Notes: generated by a model not told the origin, from the sequence alone. DNA of 61,377 bases from a bacterium BMS3Bbin05 (GCA_002897855.1 BDTO01000003.1:1-61377), one strand, 5' to 3'. Numbered from the stretch's first letter, positions 17,663-26,485 are shown. Program-made: numbers and translations.

Positions 17663-17808
17663 TAGTGTCTGTATATAAATTGCCGTTTTTTATTTTTGTC
17701 ATGCCCCGAAAGCGTTCGGGACATTCAGAACTTATTGAAAAGAATAGATTCCCCGACCAAGTCGGGAAATGACAGATAGAGAGACTGACTTTATACACAG
17801 ACTCTATA
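17663..17808. repeat. 145-bp TAG...CTA inverted-repeat element, copy A
   Basis: First of seven copies (17663, 26343, 34449, 46826, 54924, 56003, 58935). The ends are inverted repeats (AGTGTCTGTATATAAA / TTTATACACAGACTCT), and the inside carries two hairpin modules, including CCCCGACCAAGTCGGG. There is no coding capacity, so it looks like a non-autonomous mobile element. Here it lies 32 nt after the stop of the 17409 gene and is flanked by TATATAG on both sides, which could be target duplication plus the element end. Confidence 0.85.
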
Positions 17809-17940
17809 TAGTAACTATTTGCAAACTCTCTTTCACAGCCTCATGGTTATTATTAACATTTCCCCTGCCATGTTGAAATGAATCGGGATATTATGATATA
17901 AATTAATAGAAGAGTTTATGTGTATGTGGGGGTTTGCGCT

Positions 17941-18162
17941 ATGGCCAGAGACAACAGGAAGCACTCTCGTTATCCGTTTCATGCATCATCTATAACAGGT
18001 ATTAAACGTAATGGTAATTTCAGTCTGGTATCCGCTGTCGCAAATAACCTTTCTTCTTCCGGATTAGGAATTAAATTTGATAAAGAACTCTTATCAGACG
18101 AGAGCCCTTATCTGTACAGGCATTTTAATGAATTTGTAAGGCTGGAAATTGTAAATGTTTAA
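17941..18162 (+). CDS. Short PilZ-like protein, possibly truncated
   Basis: The frame (ATG 17941 preceded by GGGGG 8 nt upstream) gives 73 residues with an RKHSRYPF start and NLSSSGLGIKFD. This resembles the PilZ RxxxR and (D/N)xSxxG c-di-GMP-binding motifs. Only the first half of a PilZ domain is present; it stops at LEIVNV, where the barrel should continue. It is followed 90 nt later by another PilZ-type gene. It may be a minimal or degenerate c-di-GMP receptor. Confidence 0.55.
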   Translation: MARDNRKHSRYPFHASSITGIKRNGNFSLVSAVANNLSSSGLGIKFDKELLSDESPYLYRHFNEFVRLEIVNV

Positions 18163-18252
18163 AGCGGAATTTTTGGGGAATGAAGTGCCTGCTTGTGATT
18201 GTGAGGCACTTGCTGCGCTATTTAAAAAATATACTTATTTGAAAGGCGACTA

Positions 18253-18531
18253 ATGACGGGAAGCCCGGCAGACAAAAGGAAGGATGAGCGCTATGATTAT
18301 CCCGCAGCCATAACTTATTCATTGCATTCTGATTCGTCTGAAGAAATATTCAGGGGAGTCACCATAAATTTAAGCAAGTCCGGGGTTTGTATGTACTTAT
18401 TCAGATTGCCGGAGGAACAACAGAAAATTAAGATCAAGAGTAATCTTCCGGTTGCGGCCGGTATTGCCGAGATTCGATGGATTAAAAAAATTGAGGAAGA
18501 TTTCTACCAGGTCGGTATGGCGTTTGTTTAA
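18253..18531 (+). CDS. PilZ domain protein
   Basis: The 92-residue product is a single PilZ domain: KRKDERYDYPA (RxxxR-type site), then NLSKSGVCMYLF ((D/N)xSxxG) and a final strand pair AEIRWIKKIEEDFYQVGMAFV. PilZ proteins bind cyclic di-GMP and control motility, polysaccharide or surface behaviour. The start ATG lies shortly after GAAAGGCGAC. Cotranscription with the PilZ-like gene upstream is plausible. Confidence 0.8.
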   Translation: MTGSPADKRKDERYDYPAAITYSLHSDSSEEIFRGVTINLSKSGVCMYLFRLPEEQQKIKIKSNLPVAAGIAEIRWIKKIEEDFYQVGMAFV

Positions 18532-18587
18532 TATTTCAGGTGTGTATGTCTCTGATATATGTTTGATCGGATTTATTTACCTCTCTT

Positions 18588-18682
18588 AAATGAATAGCGA
18601 GCGGATGTGAGCGAATATGATAATGCAAAAATTCCTTGCATTAGATTACCGGCGGCGGAGCCGCTGGGAAGATCAATGTGGT
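18588..18682. repeat. Dispersed ~100-bp repeat, copy 2
   Basis: Matches the repeat at 4067-4175 across several long blocks (GAATAGCGAGCG, GTGAGCGAATATGATAATG, TTGCATTAGATTA, GGGAAGATCAAT). It precedes the Zn-ribbon gene, and a start codon placed inside it would be an artefact. Confidence 0.6.
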
Positions 18683-18733
18683 TTTGAGACTTCGAAATAC
18701 CGGGTAATTCTATCTTCCCCTCTATATCATAAT

Positions 18734-19069
18734 ATGAGCCGAATCAGCAGACCGAAGGAATCCTTTGTTCCGGTTGAGCGAAGGGACACTGTGCGTCAAG
18801 AGATAATATCCATTCTTGAGGGTTCTATCCTTACTGCGAGAGAAATTTCAGGCAGAGTCAGCATCTCCGAAAAAGATGTCTACGAGCATCTTAACCACAT
18901 ACAGATATCTATGAATAGAGGAAGAGGATATAGACTCACAGTTACGCCGTCTGAATGCAGGAAATGCGGTTTTGTTTTCAAAAAAAGAGATAAACTTGCC
19001 AAGCCCGGGAGGTGCCCTATTTGCAGGAACCAGTCAATAGCCGACCCGCTTTTCTCAATTAAGAGATAA
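18734..19069 (+). CDS. Predicted winged-helix regulator with C-terminal zinc ribbon
   Basis: From the ATG at 18734 the product is 111 residues: a helix-turn-helix (RQEIISILEGSILTAREISGRVSISEKDVYEHLNHI) followed by a four-Cys zinc ribbon (CRKCGFVF ... CPICRNQSI). The architecture suggests a small DNA-binding regulator. An open frame reaches back to 18617, but that part is a dispersed repeat. No neighbour suggests a target. No classic Shine-Dalgarno is visible. Confidence 0.7.
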   Translation: MSRISRPKESFVPVERRDTVRQEIISILEGSILTAREISGRVSISEKDVYEHLNHIQISMNRGRGYRLTVTPSECRKCGFVFKKRDKLAKPGRCPICRNQSIADPLFSIKR

Positions 19070-19201
19070 TGAACAACCAGTCTGTTCTCCGGTTTCTGAT
19101 GCTCATTTACCGTCACAAATAATTATCCGGTTCCCTGGAATGCAACTGTTTATTACTGTTATAATAATAAAAGAGGGATGTTACGCTTGGATGGTGACGA
19201 T

Positions 19202-19456
19202 ATGGATAGACTTGTTGAAGAAGAGAACAGAAGGATGAGAAGATTGCGATTCATCGTTGATCTCGCCCGGTCGGTCCTTATGCAGTCTGACCTTTCCATC
19301 CAGGAGGCATATAGGATAATGGAGGACGCGAAGAAGGCTGCGCTGATTCTTTTTCCTGATAAAGAAGATGTATATGATCTTATCTATGCTCCAAGATTCA
19401 AACGGATCATTTCCGGGAAGTTTACAATGCATGGCAGCTATTTCGGGAAAAACTGA
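19202..19456 (+). CDS. Small hypothetical helical protein (84 aa)
   Basis: The frame from ATG 19202 encodes a charged helical protein (VEEENRRMRRLRFIVDLARSVLMQ...AYRIMEDAKKAALILFPDKEDVYDLIYAPRFKRII). An ATG at 19178 is an alternative start but follows AGAGGG with no spacer. The C-terminal FPDKEDVYDLIYxPRFxRII block looks conserved-type rather than random. Function unknown. The YtxH gene follows on the same strand. Confidence 0.6.
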   Translation: MDRLVEEENRRMRRLRFIVDLARSVLMQSDLSIQEAYRIMEDAKKAALILFPDKEDVYDLIYAPRFKRIISGKFTMHGSYFGKN

Positions 19457-19546
19457 ACGAAGTACGGTCTTTTGATAATAGTTGACTCTGAATTTTTGTC
19501 CCTGTTGACCGAAAATTATTCTTTATTCATGAAAGGAGGAGGAAAA

Positions 19547-19888
19547 ATGGCTGATAATTCTTCAAAAATCGCTGGTGCATTCCTGCTTGGAGGATTGCTG
19601 GGAGCCTTTATCGCCAGCCTGTATGCTCCAAAAGCCGGCAAGGAAACACGTGATGACATTGCATTGGCAGCAAACCGTATGAAAGATAACATGGCTGATA
19701 TTGCTGATGATACTGTTAACAGGGTGCATGAGTTCGCAGAAGACGTCAAGAATAGGGCGGAGAGTATTATCGGCAAGGGATCTGATCTTTCCGCCGGCGC
19801 CAGAGAGAAAGTTTTAAAGGCCTTTGAATATGGCCAGAAGGCTCTGGAAGAACAGAAAAAAAAGATAGCGGAGAAGGTCGGCCTTTAG
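19547..19888 (+). CDS. YtxH-like stress/membrane-associated protein
   Basis: The 113-residue product starts at ATG 19547, directly after AAAGGAGGAGG. It has one glycine-rich hydrophobic helix (IAGAFLLGGLLGAFIASLYAPKAGKETRDD), the hallmark of YtxH/GvpP-like proteins, followed by a long amphipathic coiled-coil (DDTVNRVHEFAEDVKNRAESII...YGQKALEEQKKKI). Family members are membrane-anchored and often stress-related; a precise role is not known. Confidence 0.8.
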   Translation: MADNSSKIAGAFLLGGLLGAFIASLYAPKAGKETRDDIALAANRMKDNMADIADDTVNRVHEFAEDVKNRAESIIGKGSDLSAGAREKVLKAFEYGQKALEEQKKKIAEKVGL

Positions 19889-19891
19889 CAA

Positions 19892-20542
19892 TTGAGATAT
19901 ATAAGTTTACATCGGGCAATCCTTCTCCTCGGACCAACGGCAGCAGGTAAAACTCCGCTTGGCGATATGATTTCTTTCAGGGGAATCGGTGGCCTCGGGT
20001 GTGTCCATTTCGATTTTGGCAGTGAACTCAGAAATATTGCCTTTCCCGGTGCCGGTATCAGTGCTTTCACAAAGGATGAACTGAATTTTGTAAGGGGTGT
20101 TCTAAATGATGGGCTACTACTTGAAAACGAGCAGTTTTATATTGCAAGGAAGATTTTTTACACATTTATTGAAAGAGAAAGGATAAAAAAGGCTGATATT
20201 ATCATACTGAACGGACTTCCGAGACATATCGGCCAGGCTGAGCAGATGACCGGTATTGTAAATGTCGGGACTGTTATTGAACTCTCCTGCAGCGAGAGTG
20301 ATATCCTTTGCAGGATCGAAAAGAATACGGGCGAAGACAGGGCGGAACGGTCTGATGACAATCATGACCTGGTCATGAAGAAGATAGGGCTATATCGAAA
20401 GAGGACGGCGTCTCTCATGGAGTTTTACCGTAACAGGGGTGCGGATATCTTTAGAATAGAAGTAACGCATTTATCTGATCCGAACAGTGTATATGATGAA
20501 TTTCTGAAACAGTACCATGCGGAGCAAACGGGTATTCGATGA
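19892..20542 (+). CDS. Nucleoside-monophosphate-kinase-like P-loop protein (TTG start)
   Basis: The 216-residue protein carries a Walker A loop, LLLGPTAAGKTPLGD, and an adenylate-kinase-like order of elements: DFGSELR, then ERIKKADIIILNGLPRHIGQAEQM (NMP-kinase LID/Walker-like), then a terminal helix LYRKRTASLMEFYRNRG. It resembles adenylate kinase but the lid Arg pattern is divergent, so the substrate is uncertain. It begins at TTG 19892, 4 nt after the YtxH stop, and overlaps mutS2 by 4 nt (ATGA), implying coexpression. Confidence 0.7.
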   Translation: MRYISLHRAILLLGPTAAGKTPLGDMISFRGIGGLGCVHFDFGSELRNIAFPGAGISAFTKDELNFVRGVLNDGLLLENEQFYIARKIFYTFIERERIKKADIIILNGLPRHIGQAEQMTGIVNVGTVIELSCSESDILCRIEKNTGEDRAERSDDNHDLVMKKIGLYRKRTASLMEFYRNRGADIFRIEVTHLSDPNSVYDEFLKQYHAEQTGIR

Positions 20543-22905
20543 CTGGGGACAACTCCTTCGAACTTCTCGATTTTCATAGGCTCCTCCAAAATATTGCCGG
20601 ATATTCAAGAAGTGAAGCATCTCACAAATCCATCCTTACCATAGAACCTTCTGGCAGCAGAGAAGATATTGAAAAAAGATTCGAACTTGTAAAGGAGATA
20701 ACCAGGCTTGCCGAAGATGGTGATCCTCTAAGGCTTTCGGAATTTTCCGACATTACCGGGCTGCTGGAAACCGTAATGCCGGAAGGAGCGGTCCTGGACG
20801 CTTCTGAACTTGCAGAGTTTGTCCCTGTGCTGAGAATAGGATTATCTGTTCTCGATCAGGTTAATGCACGGGATGACCTGCCTTCGTTGCGGAGATTGAC
20901 AGGGCATCTTTCCGGTCACCCGGAACTTATCGGCAAACTGGAGCTTTCCATAGATGAAGAGGGCAATATCCTGGATGGCGCCTCTTTCCTTCTATCGGAT
21001 CTGCGGAGGCAGATACGCGGTGTTGAAAACAGGATCAGGAAAAAACTGGAAGAGATGGTAAGAAATGAAAAAACAGCTGTATTCATGCAGGATGATTTTA
21101 TTACAAAAAGGGCGGGCAGGTGGGTGATACCGGTCAGGATGGACTCAAAGGGAATGGTGGACGGTGTTGTCCACGATGTATCAAAGTCGGGAGAGACGGC
21201 CTTCATTGAACCGTTGGCTATTATTGCACTTGCCAATAAACTGGAAAACCTGGTTGCCGGGCGAAAAGCCGAGGAAATCAGGATATTGAAGGCTCTATGT
21301 GACGATATCAGGAACATTGCAGATGACATTTCTTCCGAATTCAGGGCGCTCGTGTATCTTGATACCATCGATTCAATATCGAGGTTTGCGGCTGATCTTG
21401 AGATGAAGATACCGCTGCTTAATGATACCGGCAGGGTTGAGATAAAAGCGGGTAGACATCCGCTTCTGACAATAGCACTGGGAAAAGCAGGTGATAACGG
21501 GGGGGTTGTGCCTCTTGACGTGTCTCTTGGGGGAGAAAAAAGGGTGATGGTGATAACCGGCCCGAATGCCGGTGGTAAAACCGTTGCCATAAAGACGGTA
21601 GGCCTTATTATCTTAATGGCCATGTCCGGGATACCCATTCCTGCCGACTCTTCATCGAGTATTCCGGTAATACGGAAGATTCTTGTCGATATGGGGGATG
21701 AACAGTCTCTTGAAGAGAATCTCTCGACATTTTCAGCCCATATTTCCAATATTTCCCGGATATTACAAAAGGCTGAGGCGGATACCCTCGTTCTTATTGA
21801 TGAACTCGGCACAGGTACAGACCCGGAAGAAGGGGCTGCCATAGCCTGTGCAGTACTGAATGGAGTCAAAAAACGGGGGGCCCTGGTATTTGCAACAACA
21901 CATCTAATGGGCATAAAGGGATACGTACAGAATACCTGCGGGATGATAAATGCGTCCATGGATTTTGATAATGATACCCTTTCACCACTTTACAGATTGA
22001 GAATCGGGTTGCCGGGCCGGTCTCATGCAATAGAGATAGCCAGGAAGTTCGGGCTCCGGGATGACGTCATTAATAATGCAAAGGAACTTATTGGTACGGG
22101 CAATATCGAGTTTGATAACCTTCTCTCTGATTTTGTAAGGAAACGTGCAGAGTATGAAGAACGGCTGGGGAAACTGGAACAGCTGCAGCGGGAATTACAG
22201 GAAATTGAAATACAGCTGAATGAAAGGGTGGCTGAGACTGACGAAAAGCACAGGGAGATAATGGAAAAGACATATGAAGATGCCGTTGGTATAATCTCGG
22301 ACACAAAGAGAAAAATGTATGCATATATTGAAGATTTGAAAATAAAGAACAGGGAAGAAACAAAGAAAAGTTTAAAGGAAGTGACAACCATTCAGATGGA
22401 AATGAGCCGTGAGGTTGAAAGGTACCGAAAAGAGGATGGAGAGAAACTGGAAGCGGATAGTATCAATATCGGAGATACTGTTTTTATTGAATCTCTCAGT
22501 TATGATGCTTCGGTAGTGGGGAAGGACGAAAGGCGGAACAGGATAAAAGTGCGGGCAGGTGATATGGAGGTTGAGGTGCCTGCATCGGATGTAAGGCCGC
22601 AAAGGGGTATATCGTTGGATGCCGGGTCGGGAGAAAAACCGGCCGGTAACATGGCGGAGACTGTATCGTCTCGAATAAATCTGGTAGGTTCAAGGGCTGA
22701 TGAAGCGGTTGCCAGGCTCGACCGGTTCCTTAACCATGCTGTACTGGGGGGGCTCAATGATGTTCTGGTTATCCACGGGATAGGGCAGGGAATACTCATG
22801 AAGGTGATAAGAGAATACCTGACTGAAAATCCGCTTGTGAAGAGATGGAGGAGCGGTGAGTCATCAGAGGGCGGAACGGGAGTGACGGCCGTTACCCTTG
22901 AATAA
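20539..22905 (+). CDS. mutS2: Endonuclease MutS2
   Basis: The 788-residue protein has the MutS2 layout without the mismatch-recognition domain: a helical core/clamp, the ATPase domain with Walker A GPNAGGKT near residue 342 and Walker B TLVLIDELGTGTDPEEG, a long coiled-coil (about 520-620), and a C-terminal Smr nuclease domain (INLVGSRADEAVARLDRFL ... VLVIHGIGQGIL). It acts in suppressing homologous recombination or in ribosome rescue. Translationally coupled to the upstream P-loop gene. Confidence 0.95.
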   Translation: MTGDNSFELLDFHRLLQNIAGYSRSEASHKSILTIEPSGSREDIEKRFELVKEITRLAEDGDPLRLSEFSDITGLLETVMPEGAVLDASELAEFVPVLRIGLSVLDQVNARDDLPSLRRLTGHLSGHPELIGKLELSIDEEGNILDGASFLLSDLRRQIRGVENRIRKKLEEMVRNEKTAVFMQDDFITKRAGRWVIPVRMDSKGMVDGVVHDVSKSGETAFIEPLAIIALANKLENLVAGRKAEEIRILKALCDDIRNIADDISSEFRALVYLDTIDSISRFAADLEMKIPLLNDTGRVEIKAGRHPLLTIALGKAGDNGGVVPLDVSLGGEKRVMVITGPNAGGKTVAIKTVGLIILMAMSGIPIPADSSSSIPVIRKILVDMGDEQSLEENLSTFSAHISNISRILQKAEADTLVLIDELGTGTDPEEGAAIACAVLNGVKKRGALVFATTHLMGIKGYVQNTCGMINASMDFDNDTLSPLYRLRIGLPGRSHAIEIARKFGLRDDVINNAKELIGTGNIEFDNLLSDFVRKRAEYEERLGKLEQLQRELQEIEIQLNERVAETDEKHREIMEKTYEDAVGIISDTKRKMYAYIEDLKIKNREETKKSLKEVTTIQMEMSREVERYRKEDGEKLEADSINIGDTVFIESLSYDASVVGKDERRNRIKVRAGDMEVEVPASDVRPQRGISLDAGSGEKPAGNMAETVSSRINLVGSRADEAVARLDRFLNHAVLGGLNDVLVIHGIGQGILMKVIREYLTENPLVKRWRSGESSEGGTGVTAVTLE

Positions 22906-22975
22906 TATCGCTTCATAAAAATATAATTAGTGTTGCATTCCCTGAAGCACAGGAAAAAAAGGAGGGAACCGGACC

Positions 22976-24511
22976 ATGCTTTCAAAGGTTTTAAGCGCTA
23001 CAGTTCTCGGGATAGATGCTTATCCTGTTGAAGTAGAGGTGGATATTACCGCCAAGGGGTTGCCGCACTTTTCCATGGTGGGACTCCCCGATGCGGCCGT
23101 AAAGGAGAGCAAGGACAGGGTCAGGGCAGCACTGAAGAATGTAGGATTCAATTTTCCTCTGAAACAGATTACCGTAAACCTTGCACCCGCCGATCTTAAG
23201 AAAGAAGGTTCATCCTTTGACCTGCCGATAGCGCTGGGGATTGTTGCCTCTGAAAGTGTCGTCGCTGTAGACAGGGTAAGGGATTATCTGTTTACCGGCG
23301 AACTTTCACTCGACGGGACCATAAAACCTGTAAGGGGAACACTTTCCATTGCGATGGCGGCAAGGAATATGAATGGGTTAAAAGGTGTCATCGTTCCCAG
23401 GGAAAATGCAGCGGAAGCCGCAACAGTAAGGGGAGTAGACGTATTCGGGGCAAGGAACGTTTCCGAGGTCATCGATTTCCTCAATGGTGTATCGCAGATT
23501 CAGCCGCATTATGTCGATATCAACGACGCCATGAAGGAGTCCTCGGTTTACGAAGATGATTTCTCCGATGTCAAGGGACAGGAACATGCAAAGAGGGCGC
23601 TCGAAGTAGCGGCTGCAGGGGCACACAATATAGCGATGATCGGCCCGCCCGGTTCAGGCAAGACGATGCTGGCAAAACGTATTGCGGGTATTCTTCCTCC
23701 GATGACATTCGAAGAGTCACTTGAGACAACCCGGATACACAGTGTTGCCGGCTTGATGAAGAGCGGTAAACCAATCCTGGCAACGAGGCCCTTCCGTTCT
23801 CCCCATCATACGATATCCGATGTAGCATTGATCGGAGGGGGACAGATGCCTAAACCCGGTGAAGTCTCGCTTGCGCACAGAGGAGTCCTTTTTCTTGACG
23901 AACTCCCGGAATTTAAGCGGAATGTGCTTGAGGTATTGCGCCAGCCGATAGAAAATGGAGAGGTGACGGTCTCGAGGGCTGTAGCCTCCATTACATATCC
24001 CGCATCATTCATGCTTGTTACTGCAATGAACCCCTGCCCGTGTGGTTATCTTGGTGATACGCGGCATCATTGTACGTGTGCAGCCGGCCAGATACAGAGA
24101 TACCGCAGCAAGGTATCCGGCCCCCTGTTCGACAGGATAGACATACATATCGAGGTCCCGGCAGTAAAATATAAAGATCTGTCGTCTGAATACTCCGGCG
24201 AGTCTTCCGGAACGATCAGGGGAAGGGTGGTTTCCGCAAGCCGGGTGCAGACTGAAAGATTCAAAAAGGACAGGATTTATTCAAACGGGCAGATGAATAC
24301 CCGGCAGATAAAAAAATACTGCAGGCTTGAAGAAGACGCAAAGGGACTCCTCGACAATGCAATGCATAAACTCGGTTTTTCTGCGAGGGCTTATACCCGT
24401 ATACTCAAGGTTTCAAGGACAATAGCCGATCTCGATGCATCAGAGTATATCCGTACTCACCATATTTCAGAGGCTGTTCAGTACAGGACGCTGGACAGGG
24501 GAGACTTATGA
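22976..24511 (+). CDS. YifB/ComM-family Mg-chelatase-like AAA+ ATPase
   Basis: The 511-residue protein has an N-terminal Lon-protease-like domain (GLPHFSMVGLPDAAVKESKDRVRAA), an AAA+ core with Walker A MIGPPGSGKTMLAKR near residues 220-234 and Walker B HRGVLFLDELPEF, and a C-terminal Mg-chelatase-like domain containing a zinc site (NPCPCGYLGD...HHCTC). ComM is a helicase for branch migration in natural transformation; the family is widespread in non-competent bacteria too. ATG follows AAAAGGAGG. It is convergent, with no gap, with the lipoprotein gene downstream. Confidence 0.94.
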   Translation: MLSKVLSATVLGIDAYPVEVEVDITAKGLPHFSMVGLPDAAVKESKDRVRAALKNVGFNFPLKQITVNLAPADLKKEGSSFDLPIALGIVASESVVAVDRVRDYLFTGELSLDGTIKPVRGTLSIAMAARNMNGLKGVIVPRENAAEAATVRGVDVFGARNVSEVIDFLNGVSQIQPHYVDINDAMKESSVYEDDFSDVKGQEHAKRALEVAAAGAHNIAMIGPPGSGKTMLAKRIAGILPPMTFEESLETTRIHSVAGLMKSGKPILATRPFRSPHHTISDVALIGGGQMPKPGEVSLAHRGVLFLDELPEFKRNVLEVLRQPIENGEVTVSRAVASITYPASFMLVTAMNPCPCGYLGDTRHHCTCAAGQIQRYRSKVSGPLFDRIDIHIEVPAVKYKDLSSEYSGESSGTIRGRVVSASRVQTERFKKDRIYSNGQMNTRQIKKYCRLEEDAKGLLDNAMHKLGFSARAYTRILKVSRTIADLDASEYIRTHHISEAVQYRTLDRGDL

Positions 24512-24817
24512 TTATTTTTTTAAGGTCAGAGTGCCTGTCGATGAGTCGTATTCGAACTTGTTTTTATCGATTGTCTCGCCCGTGAATCTTTCCAGTTCAT
24601 CGAGATCCCCGGGTAATCTGCTGTTTGCCACCCGGAATGTAGTTACGGCCTGCTGAAGATTTTTTAAACTCATCCGGTCACCAAACTGTTGAGTGCTCTT
24701 GTACTTATCAATGACTGTATCACCATATTTTGAGATGGGATTTGAGCTGTCCTTGCAGGATACAAGAAAAGACAGTGACAGAAGAAGCATGATCAATATG
24801 CATTTTCTTCTAATCAT
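24512..24817 (-). CDS. Small predicted lipoprotein, unknown function
   Basis: The 101-residue product has a basic start (MIRRK), a hydrophobic stretch and the lipobox L-V-S-C (Cys21). The mature part (LKNLQQAVTTFRVANSRLPGDLDELERFTG...NKFEYDSSTGTLTLKK) resembles the helix-plus-sheet of type II secretion pseudopilin C-termini, where a short helix precedes LPxxLxxL. That is a resemblance only. Its stop codon directly abuts the stop of the convergent YifB gene. Confidence 0.75.
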   Translation of the reverse strand: MIRRKCILIMLLLSLSFLVSCKDSSNPISKYGDTVIDKYKSTQQFGDRMSLKNLQQAVTTFRVANSRLPGDLDELERFTGETIDKNKFEYDSSTGTLTLKK

Positions 24818-24882
24818 ATTTTCAATAATAGTCTAATCCTTTGAAGATGTCAATGGAGCCACGAACAAACCCGTGGGACCAA

Positions 24883-24993
24883 CCCCGATCTTGCCGGGAC
24901 AGGTCTAACACCCCGATATGGACGACATCCCGGCTGACTATATTCATCTACGGCAAGTGCCGTGGTCTGCCGCCTGTCCCGGCAAAGTCGGGG
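24883..24993. repeat. 111-bp inverted-repeat module upstream of atpB
   Basis: In the 304-nt gap before atpB, a 21-nt arm at 24883-24903 pairs with 24973-24993 at 19 of 21 positions (CCCCGA...GCCGGGACAGG against its complement). The inside is 69 nt with no gene. It resembles a small non-autonomous element or a composite hairpin. The rest of the gap holds only the atpB promoter. Confidence 0.55.
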
Positions 24994-25059
24994 CCTGTCG
25001 GGATAAATCTTTTTTGTAGGTGTATTAAAAAAATTAAACCTGAAATTCTGCCTTTAAAC

Positions 25060-25089
25060 TTGACATTTAAATATCTTCACAAGTATGAT
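25060..25089 (+). promoter_or_regulatory. Sigma-70-like promoter of atpB-atpE
   Basis: A perfect TTGACA (25060-25065), an 18-nt spacer and TATGAT (25084-25089) lie 33 nt upstream of the atpB start codon. Confidence 0.7.
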
Positions 25090-25121
25090 AAGGACGATTT
25101 TTCTTTGTTGAGGAGGAGACT

Positions 25122-25793
25122 GTGGAATCAGAAGCCGTTATCAACATACCGGGACTTCCCGCTTATGTGACTTTTGCTTTTATTGCGTCTATTTTTCTGA
25201 TAACAGTAGCTATTATTGTCAGAAAATCCCTTAAACTGGTGCCGGGCGGCACTCAGAATTTTGTGGAAACCGTTATTGATTCCATCCTTGATTTATCAGT
25301 GGAAAACATGGGCAGGAAGTGGGGAGAAATGCTGTTCCCTCTCATGGGGACCCTTTTCCTATATATTCTTGTCTGTAATTTCTTCGGTCTGATCCCGGGA
25401 TTTGATTCTCCTACGGCAAATATTAACGCCACTGCCGCCTGTGCAGTGCCGGTATTTTTTGCTACCCATTATTATGGTATCAAGGTACATAAATTCAAGT
25501 ATATTAATCATTTCCTTGGGCCCATCAGGTCCATTATCGGCCTGCCTCTTATGCTTCTGATGTTTGTGATAGAAATTATCGGCCATCTTGTAAGGCCTGT
25601 GACATTGTCTGTCCGGCTTTTCGGGAACATGATGGCAAAGCATATCCTCCTTGGCGTACTTGTACTTCTGGCTCCTATTATTCTGCCGACTTTGGTGCTG
25701 GCGCTGGGAACACTTGTAAGTCTTATTCAGGCGTTTGTTTTCACGCTTTTAGCTGTTTGTTATCTTGCGGGTGCCGTTGAAGAGGCACATTAA
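25122..25793 (+). CDS. atpB: F1Fo ATP synthase subunit a
   Basis: The 223-residue membrane protein has the essential arginine region of the proton/sodium channel, LVRPVTLSVRLFGNMMAKH (Arg at about residue 170), and the final helices with QAFVFTLLAVCYLAGAVEEAH. Five to six membrane helices are visible. It forms the stator half-channels of Fo. GTG start at 25122 with GAGGAGGAG upstream. It pairs with atpE but no other atp gene is nearby; split atp loci with atpB-atpE apart from the F1 operon are known in several phyla. Confidence 0.95.
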   Translation: MESEAVINIPGLPAYVTFAFIASIFLITVAIIVRKSLKLVPGGTQNFVETVIDSILDLSVENMGRKWGEMLFPLMGTLFLYILVCNFFGLIPGFDSPTANINATAACAVPVFFATHYYGIKVHKFKYINHFLGPIRSIIGLPLMLLMFVIEIIGHLVRPVTLSVRLFGNMMAKHILLGVLVLLAPIILPTLVLALGTLVSLIQAFVFTLLAVCYLAGAVEEAH

Positions 25794-25824
25794 TTCCAGA
25801 CATTCGGAAAGGAGGAGACACGTG

Positions 25825-26160
25825 ATGAAAAAACGTATTTCTGTTATCCTGCTGGCGCTTGTGCTCGTATGCCTTTTGGCTCCGGCTGCCTTTGCTGCCG
25901 ATGGGGCTGTATCAGGTTCAAACGTTAGTGCAATGGCGGTTATAGGCGCCGGCGTTGCTATCGGCCTCGCCGCCCTCGGTACAGGTATAGGCCAGGGTAT
26001 AGGTCTCGGCAAGGCATGTGAAGGGGTCGGAAGAAACCCCGGTGCATCGGGTAAGATCACAACCACGCTCATTATTGGTCTTGCGATGATCGAGTCTCTG
26101 TGTATCTATGCGTTGCTGGTATCCATGGGTATGCTTATCAACCTGAAGATATTCTTCTGA
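25825..26160 (+). CDS. atpE: F1Fo ATP synthase subunit c with signal-like N-terminus
   Basis: The 111-residue product, longer than the usual 75-90, has an N-terminal signal-peptide-like segment (KKRISVILLALVLVCLLAPAAFA) before the two-helix hairpin. The polar loop is ACEGVGRNPGAS. The ion-binding helix reads GLAMIESLCIYALL, with the essential Glu at residue 90. Q57 in helix 1, S91 and Y95 form the Q...ES...Y pattern seen in sodium-binding c-rings. Start ATG 25825 follows GGAAAGGAGGAGA; GTG at 25822 is possible. Confidence 0.93.
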   Translation: MKKRISVILLALVLVCLLAPAAFAADGAVSGSNVSAMAVIGAGVAIGLAALGTGIGQGIGLGKACEGVGRNPGASGKITTTLIIGLAMIESLCIYALLVSMGMLINLKIFF

Positions 26161-26190
26161 TTTTTTCTCAAATCGAGACGAATTATCCGG

Positions 26191-26219
26191 ACAGGCAGGA
26201 TTTATCCTGCCTGTTTTTA
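26191..26219 (+). terminator. Rho-independent terminator after atpE
   Basis: A stem ACAGGCAGGAT / ATCCTGCCTGT with a 2-nt loop is followed by a T-run (TTTTTAT). It lies 30 nt after the atpE stop. Confidence 0.88.
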
Positions 26220-26342
26220 TTCCTGATGGCTTCGTAAAAGCCCATCTTATTCGCGCCTTTCATTATTGCACCCCTCCTTTTGTTGATGAAGGCTTATCTA
26301 TTCTGGTAATCTATCTGTTACAGAGTAATTTTAATGTTATTG

Positions 26343-26485
26343 AGTGTCTGTGTATAAATTGCCGTTTTTTATTTTTGTCATGTCCTGAAAGCGTTCGGGA
26401 CATCCGGAACTTATAGAAAAGAATAGATTCCCCGACTAAGTCGGGAAATGACGGATAGAGAGACTGACTTTATGGATAGACACTA
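26343..26485. repeat. 145-bp TAG...CTA inverted-repeat element, copy B
   Basis: Same orientation as copy A. It has TGTGTATAAA at the left and a degenerate right end (TTTATGGATAGACACTA), with the CCCCGACTAAGTCGGG hairpin inside. It lies between the atpE terminator and the MBL-hydrolase gene. The rest of this gap (26220-26342) shows TTCGTAAAAG near 26230, an end sequence shared with the next element, and no gene. Confidence 0.82.

Noticed and set aside
18617-18733. N-terminal extension of the Zn-ribbon regulator
   Set aside because: This segment is a copy of a dispersed repeat also found at 4067-4175, so the true start is downstream at 18734.
20916-21959. 347-codon minus-strand frame across mutS2
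   Set aside because: Antisense shadow of a conserved gene with no motif of its own.
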